NCBI GenBank assembly: GCA_049276455.1
Contig: JBASWL010000026.1
Coordinates: 79,827-143,826, forward strand
Reading direction: 5' to 3'
Length of the DNA stretch: 64,000 nt
DNA from: Georgfuchsia sp049276455
Lineage (GTDB): Bacteria; Pseudomonadota; Gammaproteobacteria; Burkholderiales; Rhodocyclaceae
Under the pieces are notes generated by a model. It had not been told where the DNA came from, ran no database searches, and saw nothing but the letters and a program-made list of their open reading frames with translations. Each line of letters begins with the position of its first letter. Positions within the stretch are counted from its first letter, which is position 1. Shown in pieces: positions 14,993 to 23,841 of this stretch. The translations under genes and the position numbers were made by a program.

Positions 14993-16510
14993 TCAGCGCG
15001 CTGCGATTTCCGCTTTCGCGGTGGCCCGCGGCACGTCGAGCTTGCCGGCGGCGAGCATTTCCTGCCACACCGCCAGTGCTGCTTCCTCTATCGGTTCCAT
15101 GGCGTGCTCGCCATTGGGCTGGATGCTGGCCGCTTGTAGTTGCTTCCAGGGTTCAATGCCGATGCGGGCACAGAGCAGCACCTCGCAACCGGCCAGTGCC
15201 GCGATGGTCTTGTCGAGAATTCTGCTGGTTTCGTCTTCGCCGCAATCTTCCTGACCGCCGCAGTAGCGTCCAGCCTTGCGATGGCCGACGAACCTGGCAG
15301 AGGAGGCATCGACTTCGTAAACAAGAAACTCGGTGGCATGGCCGAAGTGGGTGGCGATCAGCCCCTGCTTCGCCGCCACCGCCATTAGCACCGGACGGCC
15401 AATGGGTTTCTCTACCTCGCGGCGCGGCTGGAAATTGATGACCTGATGCGTAACCACCGCGTGCGCCCGACGGCGCTTGGCTTCGAGCTCGGCCAGGATG
15501 CCGGCACGCACTACGGTACGCCGCTGCATGGCGGCGTCATGGTCGATCTCCATGGCCTCGATCTTGTTGAGAGTGAATTCCGCGCCACGGTCCTCGCCCA
15601 GCAGGCCCACGGCATCGGCGCGGCACTGGCGGCAGTGGCGCATCATTTTCATGTCCCCGGCGCAGGCGTCCTGCAGCGCCTTGAGCTCGGCGGCAGTGGG
15701 CCCGCGTTGCCCATTCAGGCCATAGTAGGTGCCGTGCTCGGGCGCGGAGATCAGCGGCATGACGTTGTGCAGAAAGGCGCCCTTGGCCTTGACGACCTTC
15801 GCCACTTCCAGCAGATGCTGGTCATTGACGCCGGGAATCAGCACGGAATTGATCTTGACCAGGATGCCGCGTGCTATCAGCATCTTCAGTCCCTTCTGCT
15901 GCTGTGCGATGAGGATCGCCGCCGCCTCACGCCCCTTGATGCGCTTTTTGTCCCAGATGATCCAGGGATAGATCTGCGCGCCGACATCGGGGTCGATGCA
16001 GTTGATGGTGATGGTGACGTGGTCAACCTTGAGCCTCGCCAGTTCGTCAACATGCTCGGGCAGCGCCAGGCCGTTTGTCGACAGGCAAAGCTTGATGTCG
16101 GGTGCCAGCCGCGCCAGTTCGCGAAAGGTGGCGAAGGTGCGCTGCGGATTGGCGAGCGGATCGCCGGGGCCGGCGATGCCCAGCACCGACAACTGCGGAA
16201 TTGCGGCACCGACGGCGAGGGTCTTTTTCACCGCCTGCTCGGGCGTGAGCAGTTCCGACACCACGCCGGGACGTGACTCGTTAGAACAATCGTATTTGCG
16301 GTTGCAGTAGTTGCACTGGATGTTGCAGGCCGGCGCCACTGCCACATGCATACGGGCGAAATGATGGTGAGCGTCCTCCGAATAGCAGGGATGATCCTGC
16401 ACCCGCTGCCGGATTGCCTCGCTCTGCCCCGCCACCTGCTCGGACCCGGCACCGCAACTGCCAGCGCGGCATCCGCCTGGCCTGACCAACTCCTGCTCGA
16501 TGTGCGCCAT
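14993..16510 (-). CDS. nifB: NifB, FeMo-cofactor core synthase (radical SAM)
   Basis: A 505-residue protein with an N-terminal radical SAM domain, CNIQCNYC at about residues 63-70, which fuses two Fe-S clusters with carbon insertion to make NifB-co. Additional cluster-ligand cysteines follow (DCSNESRPGV). The C-terminal 120 residues form a NifX-like domain (THFGHATEFLVY) found in many proteobacterial NifB proteins. The ATG at 16510 has AGGAGG upstream. It heads the unit nifB-draG-orf61-NifX-domain gene, with its own NifA/sigma-54 promoter. Confidence 0.97.
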   Translation of the reverse strand: MAHIEQELVRPGGCRAGSCGAGSEQVAGQSEAIRQRVQDHPCYSEDAHHHFARMHVAVAPACNIQCNYCNRKYDCSNESRPGVVSELLTPEQAVKKTLAVGAAIPQLSVLGIAGPGDPLANPQRTFATFRELARLAPDIKLCLSTNGLALPEHVDELARLKVDHVTITINCIDPDVGAQIYPWIIWDKKRIKGREAAAILIAQQQKGLKMLIARGILVKINSVLIPGVNDQHLLEVAKVVKAKGAFLHNVMPLISAPEHGTYYGLNGQRGPTAAELKALQDACAGDMKMMRHCRQCRADAVGLLGEDRGAEFTLNKIEAMEIDHDAAMQRRTVVRAGILAELEAKRRRAHAVVTHQVINFQPRREVEKPIGRPVLMAVAAKQGLIATHFGHATEFLVYEVDASSARFVGHRKAGRYCGGQEDCGEDETSRILDKTIAALAGCEVLLCARIGIEPWKQLQAASIQPNGEHAMEPIEEAALAVWQEMLAAGKLDVPRATAKAEIAAR

Positions 16511-16550
16511 CTTGATACTCCCTCCTGGCATTGCAGATAACTAGGGAATA

Positions 16551-16565
16551 GCAACCGCCGTGCCG
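16551..16565 (-). promoter_or_regulatory. Sigma-54 promoter of nifB-draG
   Basis: On the minus strand CGGCAC-GGCGG-TTGC has GG and GC ten bases apart and a full GGCAC core. The predicted start is near 16540, 30 bases before the nifB ATG. Confidence 0.85.
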
Positions 16566-16620
16566 GCCCGCGCGAGCACGCAAGCCATTGGAAACAAAGG
16601 AGAGCCAAGCATGAAACGCA

Positions 16621-16636
16621 TGTCGCGATTGCGACA
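16621..16636 (-). promoter_or_regulatory. NifA site for nifB
   Basis: TGTCGCGATTGCGACA is a perfectly symmetric TGT-N10-ACA site about 88 bp upstream of the predicted nifB start and just after the nifA stop codon. Confidence 0.88.
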
Positions 16637-16652
16637 ATGCGACGGCGAAACA

Positions 16653-18293
16653 CTACAACTGTTTGACTTCGATATTGTATTTCTTCAGCGCATAACCGAT
16701 CTGGCGCGGTGTCATGTTGAGCAGGCGGGCGGCCTTGGCTTGCACCCAGCCGCAGCGCTCCATCGCAGATATGATTTGGTCGCGCTCGCTGCCGGAAGTA
16801 GCCAAGCCATCCACACTGTCCACAGTTGGCCCAGATGATTCGACGTAATGATCTTGTTGTGGCACCTTCTCGACGGGCCGATTCATCGGCACACCAATGA
16901 TAGGGAAACAGTTATGTGATCGGGAAGTCTCAAATAATACCGATGAGAAGCACTGACCCTTCTGGCAGCGCATGTCTACCTCGCGGATCAGGTTGCCGTG
17001 CATCATCGTGGCCGCGCGCTCGACGCAATTTTCCAGTTCGCGCACATTGCCCGGCCAACTGCATTGCTGAAGGATTTCCAGCGCACCCGGGGTAATCGTG
17101 ACGTTGCGGCTGTTTTCGCGGTTGAAGCGGTCGAGAAAGAAATCGACCAGCAGCGGAATGTCTTCCTTGCGCTCACGCAATGACGGCAGCATGATAGCAA
17201 CGACATTGAGGCGGAAGTAGAGATCGCCTCGAAACTCCCCCTTCTGCACCATTTCCTCCAGGTTGCGATTGGTCGCGGCAACAAGCCGGAATTTAGCTTT
17301 TAGCGTCTTGTTGCCACCGACGCGCTCGAACTCATGCTCCTGCAGCACGCGCAGGAGCTTCCCCTGAAAGGCTGGCGAGACATCGCCAATCTCGTCGAGA
17401 AACAGTGTGCCGCCGTCGGCGAGTTCGAAGCGCCCCTTGCGTTCGCCGACCGCGCCGGTAAACGCACCTTTCTCGTGACCGAACAACTCTGATTCGAGCA
17501 GGGTTTCCGACAGCGACGCGCAATTGACCTTGACGAACGGCCCCTTGGCGCGCGGTGAAAGGTAATGAATGGCATTGGCTATCGCTTCCTTGCCAGTACC
17601 TGATTCTCCGCGCAGCAGCACCGTTGCCTGGCTTGGCGCGGCCAGATGCACGTCGGCAAAGACGTCCTTCATTCGCTTCGAGCGGCCAACGACATTCTCA
17701 ATGTCATATTTTCCCTGCAACTGCTTTTGCAGGCGGTATTTTTCTTCCATCTGCAACTGCCGCTCCTCGGCGAGCGCCTGATGCAGCTTCCAGGTCTGCG
17801 CCAGCAGGTTGCCGACCAGTGTCAGCAGACGCACATCGCGATCGAAATTGATTGGCCGCTCGCCGCCGGGATGGCGATCCACCGAGAGCAGTCCAATTAC
17901 CTCGCGATCATCGCGCAAGGGCACCGCGATGTAGGAGACGCCCTGGCTGCGCGACATGTCGCGCCAGGTACAGTTGAGAAAGTTCGAATCCTGCGTGATG
18001 TCGGGAATAACAACCGGCACGCCGTTCCTTATCACCTTGGCGACGATACCTTCACCGGCGTTGGACAGAACAGTGTCGGCCGGATTGCCGGCGGCACCAA
18101 TAATGTGCAGTTCGCTGCCTTCCCGCACCAATCCGACTTGCGCATGCTGCATCTGCAAGTGGCTGAGCAACAGGTTGAGTACTTGCCTCACGCACTTGCG
18201 AAAATCGAGCGATGAGTTGAGAACCTTGCTGATCTGGTAGATCGTGATGAGTTCAAGATCGGCAGTATTGCTATTGGCAGTCGTCGGCATCAT
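16653..18293 (-). CDS. nifA: NifA, sigma-54 activator of nif genes (oxygen-sensitive class)
   Basis: An enhancer-binding protein of about 546 residues: an N-terminal GAF domain (about 15-175), an AAA+ domain (about 215-450) with GESGTGKE Walker A, the sigma-54-contact loop GAFTGA and LFLDEIGD, a long linker, and a C-terminal helix-turn-helix (KAARLLNMTPRQIGYALKKY). Cysteines at the end of the AAA+ domain and in the linker fit CX11CX19CX4C exactly (QQC, ENC, MRC, GQC), the signature of NifA that senses oxygen directly and does not need NifL. ATG at 18293 is chosen; a TTG at 18344 would add 17 residues. No nifL is adjacent. Confidence 0.95.
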   Translation of the reverse strand: MMPTTANSNTADLELITIYQISKVLNSSLDFRKCVRQVLNLLLSHLQMQHAQVGLVREGSELHIIGAAGNPADTVLSNAGEGIVAKVIRNGVPVVIPDITQDSNFLNCTWRDMSRSQGVSYIAVPLRDDREVIGLLSVDRHPGGERPINFDRDVRLLTLVGNLLAQTWKLHQALAEERQLQMEEKYRLQKQLQGKYDIENVVGRSKRMKDVFADVHLAAPSQATVLLRGESGTGKEAIANAIHYLSPRAKGPFVKVNCASLSETLLESELFGHEKGAFTGAVGERKGRFELADGGTLFLDEIGDVSPAFQGKLLRVLQEHEFERVGGNKTLKAKFRLVAATNRNLEEMVQKGEFRGDLYFRLNVVAIMLPSLRERKEDIPLLVDFFLDRFNRENSRNVTITPGALEILQQCSWPGNVRELENCVERAATMMHGNLIREVDMRCQKGQCFSSVLFETSRSHNCFPIIGVPMNRPVEKVPQQDHYVESSGPTVDSVDGLATSGSERDQIISAMERCGWVQAKAARLLNMTPRQIGYALKKYNIEVKQL

Positions 18294-18801
18294 GGTTCCG
18301 GCTTTGGCCGGCAGTTGGGTCTTCTTACCAAAAGCAGATTTCAAGCCAGACTCAACGCGCGCCAGAGTTATTCCGCAATCCCGATCATGATCATCACGGG
18401 CTCTCTCTCACGTTTTCCCACAAACTTGTCGGGTATGCCAATTTTCTGGTTAGTTGCGGGAGTTCAGGCTTCCGGGAAGTGAGGAGCCGCCACCGGCAGT
18501 GGTGTTTACCTATTTTGTGGCTTGCCACTGACAGCTTGAGGATCATAAAGCTGCCATCTTACTTGCTAATGTCATTAGGCTGCTTTGGGCACGGTGCTGA
18601 CCGTAAGCTACCATTCTTCATCAAGCAGAAACCGGCCAGAAGCGTTCAGTCGAAGCGTCGAACCCATTTTTTTAAAGTACCCCGATAAGGCCTAATTGGT
18701 ATGATGCCCATTTACGCCATATGGCTATTCTGATAAAACATTGGCTGCAAAAGTTTTCGATGATGTAGTAAGTCCATAAAAAACAAGGTTAGGGAGAAAT
18801 T
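18294..18801. other. Intergenic region between nifA and the NHL lipoprotein gene
   Basis: A divergent region of about 500 bases, partly AT-rich near 18660-18800. It must contain the nifA promoter and that of the lipoprotein gene, but I see no clear sigma-54 element, TGT-N10-ACA site or sigma-70 promoter that I would commit to. Confidence 0.5.
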
Positions 18802-21102
18802 ATGCTTGGTAGTCACAGCTTTTCCATCATTGAACGAAAGTGGATTTTCGTTCTGAATATGCTGTTTGCCGCAGTGATATTGGCGGGCTGTGGTGGGGGC
18901 GGAGGAGGAGGTGGTGGTGATGGTGGGCAAGGAGATACAAACTCAACGCCAACTGCCTCCCCCAGGGCTTTCGCAATTGATGTGGCAATTTCTAATCTAG
19001 TCAGGAATGGGTTCGATGCTCCATTCAAATTGACTGGCAGCTTTTCCAACTCCATCCAAGCAAAAACTTATAGCGTAACTGGGCAAGGGACGCTCTCATG
19101 GGTTTCGGCCATTACTGCAAAATTTGAAGGTGTTTCGGTTCTCGATGCCTCAGGAGTGATGAATGGATCGGAAACTGTCGCCGGGCAGACAATTTCCGTA
19201 TTGTCTACTGCCCACCAATATTTCAGAAGCGACAATTTTTATCCAGTAGGTCAGATAGATGACTCAAATAACTACTATGTCGTCACCTCGTTCTCTGGCT
19301 GGCCATCGGGTGCCAAAGTTGGGGATTCTGGATCACTTGGGACTGTGACGATCTACGCTGATTACACCAAACAATTGAAATATGGGGATCAGCAATGGAA
19401 TTACACGATTGAGCCTGACAGTGCAGATACTGCGATCTTTGCATGGACAACTGCCGAAACAGATACAGATGGCTACCAATCCATACAAACGGATCGATAC
19501 CGAATTACTTTTACAGGCGGGATAACATTTATATCCACATCGTTTAGTGATTCGGATGCCGGTTCGCTAACGGTTACCGCTACATCCGTACAAACACCAG
19601 GAAAAACTCCTGCCCTAGCACCTTGGGTGTTACCGCGAACAGTGGGCGGTTCAATCACCGGACTTACCGGAATCGGATTGACCCTGGAGTCTAATTCCCA
19701 GACCCTAAGTGTGTCAGCCAATGCGTCTTATTTCATATTTACAAGTATTCTTGCTACCGGAACCGCATATAACGTCACGGTGGTAAATCAGCCGTTCGGG
19801 CTCAATTGCACGGTATCCAACGGAACGGGAACAATGGGAACTGAAGGGGTGCAGGATGTGGCGGTAACTTGTATTCCGCCTCCCCAAGGGCTAGGCGGAT
19901 CAATCGTTGGGTTAAACTCAAACGGACTGGTGTTGGTCAATGGTACGGACAGCGTAAGTCCTCAGGCAAATAACGTTTCGTTTGAATTCGCAAACTCTGT
20001 GGCATACGGTACCACTTACAACGTTATCGTACAAACTCAACCGTTTGGGCAGAGCTGTAGCGTGTCCAATGGGTCTGGCACAGGTGGTTCGGCGCCGATT
20101 ACCATGACAGTTACCTGCGTTTCAACGCCTCCAATGACCGCAAGTACTTTCGCAGGTAACGGCCAATATGGATCAACCGATGGCCCTGGTGCAACGGCAA
20201 GTTTTTTCTTCCCCAGGGGCATTGCTGTGGATAGCGTGGGGAATGTCTATGTAGGCGAGCCCGTTAAAATTCGCAAAATTACGCCTGCCGGAATCGTGAG
20301 CACACTGGCCGGAAGTGGGCAAATCGGCTCAACCGATGGCTCAGGTAGTTCTGCAAGCTTTAATGGCGTCGATGGTCTGGCCGTGGATAGTTCTGGCAAT
20401 CTCTACGTAGCGGATGCCGGCAACAATTTGATCCGCAAAATCACAGCAGATGGAAATGTAAGTACATTTGCAGGAAGTGGTCAAACTGGCGCAGCCAACG
20501 GCCCAAGTACAGCCGCAAGTTTTAACGTGCCTAGAGGGATTGCTGTAGACGGTGCGGGAAATGTCTATGTGGCGGATGCCGGCAACAATTTGATCCGCAA
20601 AATAGCGTCAGATGGCAATGTGAGTACGTTTGCCGGAAGTGGACAAACCGGAGCAGCCAATGGCCCAAGTGCGACGGCAAGCTTCAACTATCCCACGGGA
20701 ATTGCAGTGGACGGCACAGGGAATGTTTATGTCGCTGACGCAGGAAATAAAATGATTCGCAAAGTCATGCCCGATGGCAATGTGGCTACGCTTGCAGGAA
20801 CGGGCCAACTCGGCGCAACAAATGGCCCTGGTGATACTGCAAGCTTTGGCCAGTCACTAGGTGTCGCAGTAGATAGCGCGGGAACTGTCTATGTGGCGGA
20901 CAGCAACAATAACAGGATTCGTAAGATATCCGTCGCGGGCTTGGTAACCACACTGGCGGGAACTGGGGAGACAGGGGCAACTAATGGACCAGACAACGCA
21001 GCAACCTTTTGGCAACCCTACAGTGTGAGCTTGGATAGTGCAGGGAATGTCTACGTGGTTGATGCCAGCAACGTCTTAATAAGGAAAATAAGTGCTCAAT
21101 AG
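18802..21102 (+). CDS. Large NHL-repeat lipoprotein
   Basis: A 766-residue predicted lipoprotein. The signal ends in a lipobox (ILAGC at about residues 27-31), followed at once by nine glycines and a flexible linker. Residues about 50-280 are unassigned. Two copies of a roughly 75-residue beta domain follow (each with a QPFG motif and two cysteines, about 285-450). The last 300 residues hold six repeats containing GIAVDxxGNVYVADxxNNxIRKI, enough for a six-bladed NHL propeller. The repeat unit is about 54 codons, and neighbouring units share long identical DNA, so copy number may vary. GGGAG precedes the ATG. AT-richer than its neighbours; ligand unknown. Confidence 0.88.
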   Translation: MLGSHSFSIIERKWIFVLNMLFAAVILAGCGGGGGGGGGDGGQGDTNSTPTASPRAFAIDVAISNLVRNGFDAPFKLTGSFSNSIQAKTYSVTGQGTLSWVSAITAKFEGVSVLDASGVMNGSETVAGQTISVLSTAHQYFRSDNFYPVGQIDDSNNYYVVTSFSGWPSGAKVGDSGSLGTVTIYADYTKQLKYGDQQWNYTIEPDSADTAIFAWTTAETDTDGYQSIQTDRYRITFTGGITFISTSFSDSDAGSLTVTATSVQTPGKTPALAPWVLPRTVGGSITGLTGIGLTLESNSQTLSVSANASYFIFTSILATGTAYNVTVVNQPFGLNCTVSNGTGTMGTEGVQDVAVTCIPPPQGLGGSIVGLNSNGLVLVNGTDSVSPQANNVSFEFANSVAYGTTYNVIVQTQPFGQSCSVSNGSGTGGSAPITMTVTCVSTPPMTASTFAGNGQYGSTDGPGATASFFFPRGIAVDSVGNVYVGEPVKIRKITPAGIVSTLAGSGQIGSTDGSGSSASFNGVDGLAVDSSGNLYVADAGNNLIRKITADGNVSTFAGSGQTGAANGPSTAASFNVPRGIAVDGAGNVYVADAGNNLIRKIASDGNVSTFAGSGQTGAANGPSATASFNYPTGIAVDGTGNVYVADAGNKMIRKVMPDGNVATLAGTGQLGATNGPGDTASFGQSLGVAVDSAGTVYVADSNNNRIRKISVAGLVTTLAGTGETGATNGPDNAATFWQPYSVSLDSAGNVYVVDASNVLIRKISAQ

Positions 21103-21541
21103 TTGATTCTGAAAAGCTATTGCTGCGTCTGCGATACGGGAAACTCCATGACCGCTGCGGGCACAAAGCTGACGTGCGTGGTAGCGTAGGCACTGAGCGG
21201 TGCGGCACAGGAAATTCCGGGTGAAGCCCGATTGTTGCAGGCCACGGTAAGCCGATCCTGACACCGGATCGGTGCAACTCTCGGGATAATCGCAGGTGTA
21301 ACGCCCTGTCGCCGCTCAAATTCAGAATACAGCTACCGTAATTTACCTGCCCGATCGGTCATTTGGCACCCAACTGGCTCATCTCTTGCACCACTGTTGT
21401 CCATATATCTTAAAAAAGTACAATCTTGGCAGCTTGAATCAGACACAATTGTGTCCCTTTAACCAGTTAAGCATGAAGACGCCATCGCTTCAACGATTGA
21501 CGGGTATCTCACCACAATGAATCAACCGGCTCTATAAGTTT
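21103..21541. other. Intergenic region, nothing assigned
   Basis: About 440 bases between the lipoprotein gene and the HD-domain gene. Short minus-strand frames occur but none has a ribosome site or a recognisable product. No RNA gene or terminator could be assigned. Confidence 0.5.
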
Positions 21542-22066
21542 ATGAAGCTCCTGATCAAAGCGCTCGCCTTCGCGGCAGACAAACACCGCAACCAGCGCCG
21601 CAAGGATGCTGAAGCATCGCCCTACATCAACCATCCCATCGCATTGGCGAATGTTTTGGCGAGCGAAGGCGGTGTTGAGGACGAGCGGGTTCTCATCGCA
21701 GCCATCCTGCACGACACCATTGAAGATACTGAAACAACGGAGCAGGAACTGACCAGGGAGTTTGGGCAGGAGGTCACTGGCATCGTCCTGGAAGTGACTG
21801 ACGACAAGTCCTTACCCAAAGCTGAACGCAAGCGGCTTCAAGTGGTACATGCATCCTCAATCAGCCGCCGAGCCAAGCTGGTGAAGCTGGCCGACAAGAT
21901 TTGCAACCTCAGAGACGTTGTCGCCAGCCCGCCTGCTGACTGGCCCATCGAACGAAAGCAGGAATACTTTGACTGGGCGAAGGCGGTTGTCGATGAATTC
22001 CGAGGTGTGCATCCAGAGCTTGAGCGTGCGTTCAATGAAGCCTATCTGGCGCGCCCAACGAAATGA
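21542..22066 (+). CDS. MESH1-like HD-domain ppGpp hydrolase
   Basis: A 174-residue stand-alone HD protein resembling the hydrolase half of RelA/SpoT. Metal and substrate motifs are in order: ADKHRNQRRKDAEASPYINHP near residues 12-32, LIAAILHDTIEDTETT near 49-64 (the HD and ED motifs), and LVKLADKICNLRDV near 112-125 (the K-x-x-D-x-x-x-N motif). No synthetase or regulatory domain is present. By family it would remove the 3' pyrophosphate of (p)ppGpp; MESH1 homologues can also act on NADPH. No synthetase partner is adjacent. Confidence 0.87.
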   Translation: MKLLIKALAFAADKHRNQRRKDAEASPYINHPIALANVLASEGGVEDERVLIAAILHDTIEDTETTEQELTREFGQEVTGIVLEVTDDKSLPKAERKRLQVVHASSISRRAKLVKLADKICNLRDVVASPPADWPIERKQEYFDWAKAVVDEFRGVHPELERAFNEAYLARPTK

Positions 22067-22191
22067 TGCGGGAGATACACAACCGGATGCCTGCGATTGT
22101 ATGGCCGAGGGACTATGAGCATTGGCTTGATCCTGGTCTGGGCGATGTCGAGAAGATCCATACGATTTTTGAATATTTCTTTCGCTTCTGA
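22066..22191 (+). pseudogene. Fragment of an SRAP (YedK/HMCES-type) peptidase
   Basis: Forty-one codons reading MREIHNRMPAIVWPRDYEHW then LDPGLGDVEKI. The IHxRMPxI...Y..WLDP pattern is the C-terminal core of SOS-response-associated peptidases, which cap abasic sites in single-stranded DNA. The catalytic N-terminal cysteine domain is absent, and the last residues do not resemble the family. It touches the stop of the HD-domain gene, so the rest was lost by deletion. Confidence 0.62.
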
Positions 22192-22222
22192 GGCGAGCCT
22201 GCAATATTTCACTGCGCTCGCC

Positions 22223-22639
22223 TCAGACTTCCTCCGCCGGCACCATCACCATCCACGACACGCCAAAGCGGTCGGCCACCATGCCGAAGCTGGTTGCGAA
22301 GAAAGTCTTGCCCAGCGGCATGTGCACCTTGCCGCCCGCCGCCAGTGCATCGAAGCGCTGCCGGGCTTCCGCTTCGCTGGACACTTGCAACGACAGCGAG
22401 AAGCCCTGGAAGTCGGGATGGCCCATGCAATCGTCTGACATCATGATCGAGCCATCGCCGATGCGCAGACTCGCATGCATCACCTTGTTGTCGAAGCCGG
22501 CGTGTGTGCCCGGCGGCATCGGTTCGGGGCTCTCCTTGTAGCGCATCAGCATCTCGACTTCGGCGCCGAGCGCCTTGCGATAGAACTCGATCGCCTCTTC
22601 GCAGCAACCGTCAAAAAACAGATAGGGTTGGACTGGCAT
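22223..22639 (-). CDS. VOC-family protein, PhnB-like
   Basis: A 138-residue protein of the vicinal oxygen chelate fold: MPVQPYLFFDGCCEEAIEFY at the start, then GFDNKVMHASLRIGDGSIMM and a C-terminal FGVSWMV strand, as in PhnB/YjdN proteins. These are often annotated as glyoxalase-like but their substrates are mostly unknown. The ATG at 22639 has AAGGAG upstream; 56 in-frame codons before it lie in the neighbouring gene. It is third in a minus-strand set after the SRPBCC and VOC genes. Confidence 0.85.
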   Translation of the reverse strand: MPVQPYLFFDGCCEEAIEFYRKALGAEVEMLMRYKESPEPMPPGTHAGFDNKVMHASLRIGDGSIMMSDDCMGHPDFQGFSLSLQVSSEAEARQRFDALAAGGKVHMPLGKTFFATSFGMVADRFGVSWMVMVPAEEV

Positions 22640-22659
22640 GATTGTCTCCTTGGTCAATA

Positions 22660-23055
22660 TCACTGCATCGAGTGCAGGCCGATCATGTTGCCTTCGGTGT
22701 CGACCACCAGCGCGATGAAACCGTACTGGCCGATGGACATCTTTGGCTTCTCGATGCGGCCCCCTGCCTTCTCGACTTTCACCGCCTCGACGGCGCAGTC
22801 CGCGCACATGAAGTACACGATCACGCTATGCCCGCCCGCATCAAGACCCGGCATCTTCACCAGTGCCCCGGTAATGCCCATGGCGTTCTGATGCATGGGG
22901 AATGCCCACATCTCCATGCCCGGCGGCTGCCCCGGCCCCTTCAGCCTGGTGAATTGCGTGCCGAATACGGACTCGTAAAAGGATTTGGCCCGCTTCATAT
23001 CATTCACATAGATTTCGAACCAACCCACGGGATTGGTGACAGTGCTTTCATTCAT
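22660..23055 (-). CDS. VOC-family (glyoxalase/bleomycin resistance type) protein
   Basis: A 131-residue VOC protein starting MNESTVTNPVGWFEIYVNDM, with a paired beta-alpha-beta-beta-beta layout and the VVDTEGNMIGLHS ending seen in many members. Family members bind a metal at a shallow cup and act on varied small molecules; no specific reaction can be named. It starts 28 bases after the SRPBCC gene, and GGAT is the only ribosome-like sequence before it, so coupling is likely. Confidence 0.85.
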   Translation of the reverse strand: MNESTVTNPVGWFEIYVNDMKRAKSFYESVFGTQFTRLKGPGQPPGMEMWAFPMHQNAMGITGALVKMPGLDAGGHSVIVYFMCADCAVEAVKVEKAGGRIEKPKMSIGQYGFIALVVDTEGNMIGLHSMQ

Positions 23056-23083
23056 GACAATATCCTTTCAACGGATAGGGGCT

Positions 23084-23530
23084 TCAATCGGGAATCTCAG
23101 GCTCGACCAGCCTTGTCAAGTGGTCGAGCGACTCCTGCCAGCCGAGGTAGCAGAACTCCGGCGGAATCGCCTCGGGAATACCTTCCTGTACGGCGTTGAG
23201 CTCCGTCCCGCAGGCGACCGCACGCAGCGTAATCGTCGTCACCATCTCGCCCGGCAGATTCGCATCATCGAACTTATCTGTATAGCGGATGCGCTCGCCC
23301 GGCACCAGTTCGAGATAGGTGCCGCCGAAGGAGTGGCCTTTGCCGGTGCTGAAATTACGGAACGCCATCCTGAAGCTGCCGCCGACCCTGGCATGCAGAT
23401 GGTCAACCTTGCAGGTAAAGCCGTTGGGCGGCAACCAGCGGGCCACCGCATCGGCATCGAGGAAGGCGCGATAGACCTTCTCGGGCTTGGCGCGCAACAC
23501 GCGGTGAAGCTTGACAGTGCCAGTGGGCAT
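23084..23530 (-). CDS. SRPBCC (AHSA1-type) domain protein
   Basis: A 148-residue protein with the AHSA1/START-like fold: VKLHRVLRAKPEKVYRAF near the N-terminus, ARWLPPNGFT, FGGTYLELVPGERIRYTDKF and a C-terminal helix (GWQESLDHLTRLVEP). Such proteins bind hydrophobic ligands in a helix-grip pocket. Together with the two VOC genes it forms a small cassette common in proteobacteria, often with an ECF sigma factor, which is absent here. GGAG precedes the ATG. Confidence 0.87.
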   Translation of the reverse strand: MPTGTVKLHRVLRAKPEKVYRAFLDADAVARWLPPNGFTCKVDHLHARVGGSFRMAFRNFSTGKGHSFGGTYLELVPGERIRYTDKFDDANLPGEMVTTITLRAVACGTELNAVQEGIPEAIPPEFCYLGWQESLDHLTRLVEPEIPD

Positions 23531-23694
23531 GGGAGTCTCCTTTTATTTTCCATTGGGGGTAATGCTTTTATAGTCGAACGATCGCCGCCGTGTTCGACAA
23601 GAGCCCAATTTTTTTGGCGGCGTGCCCTAATCTACTTCCAATTGGGACGCCGTCAGTCCTGACCGTAATCCACAATTTAAGGGAGCTTGGGTCC

Positions 23695-23805
23695 ATGTCC
23701 ACAGCAACGGTCACGTCAAATACGTTCAAACCGTTGCCGACAACCGCAAGACTGACAACTTGCTGTCATTGCCTCAGAAATGAGGTCGCAGCGATTGGTC
23801 TTTGA
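23695..23805 (+). CDS. Possible 36-aa small protein or leader ORF
   Basis: A short frame starting MSTATVTSNTFKPLPTTARL and containing a CCHC run near residues 22-25. It stops 4 bases before a strong intrinsic terminator, which shows that a transcript ends here. A GGGAG lies 12 bases before the ATG, too far to be convincing. It could be a real small protein, the tail of a longer lost gene, or part of a small RNA. Confidence 0.35.
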   Translation: MSTATVTSNTFKPLPTTARLTTCCHCLRNEVAAIGL

Positions 23806-23808
23806 CCG

Positions 23809-23841
23809 CGCAGATGCCTAGCTCGGCATCTGCGTCTTTTC
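23809..23841 (+). terminator. Intrinsic terminator after the 36-codon ORF
   Basis: A perfect 10-bp stem CGCAGATGCC / GGCATCTGCG with a six-base loop, followed by TCTTTTCC. It terminates rightward transcription from an unknown promoter near 23600-23690. Confidence 0.85.

Noticed and set aside
20410..21060. Regular repeats that could suggest a CRISPR or satellite array
   Set aside because: They are in frame, 162 bp long, and encode NHL propeller blades.
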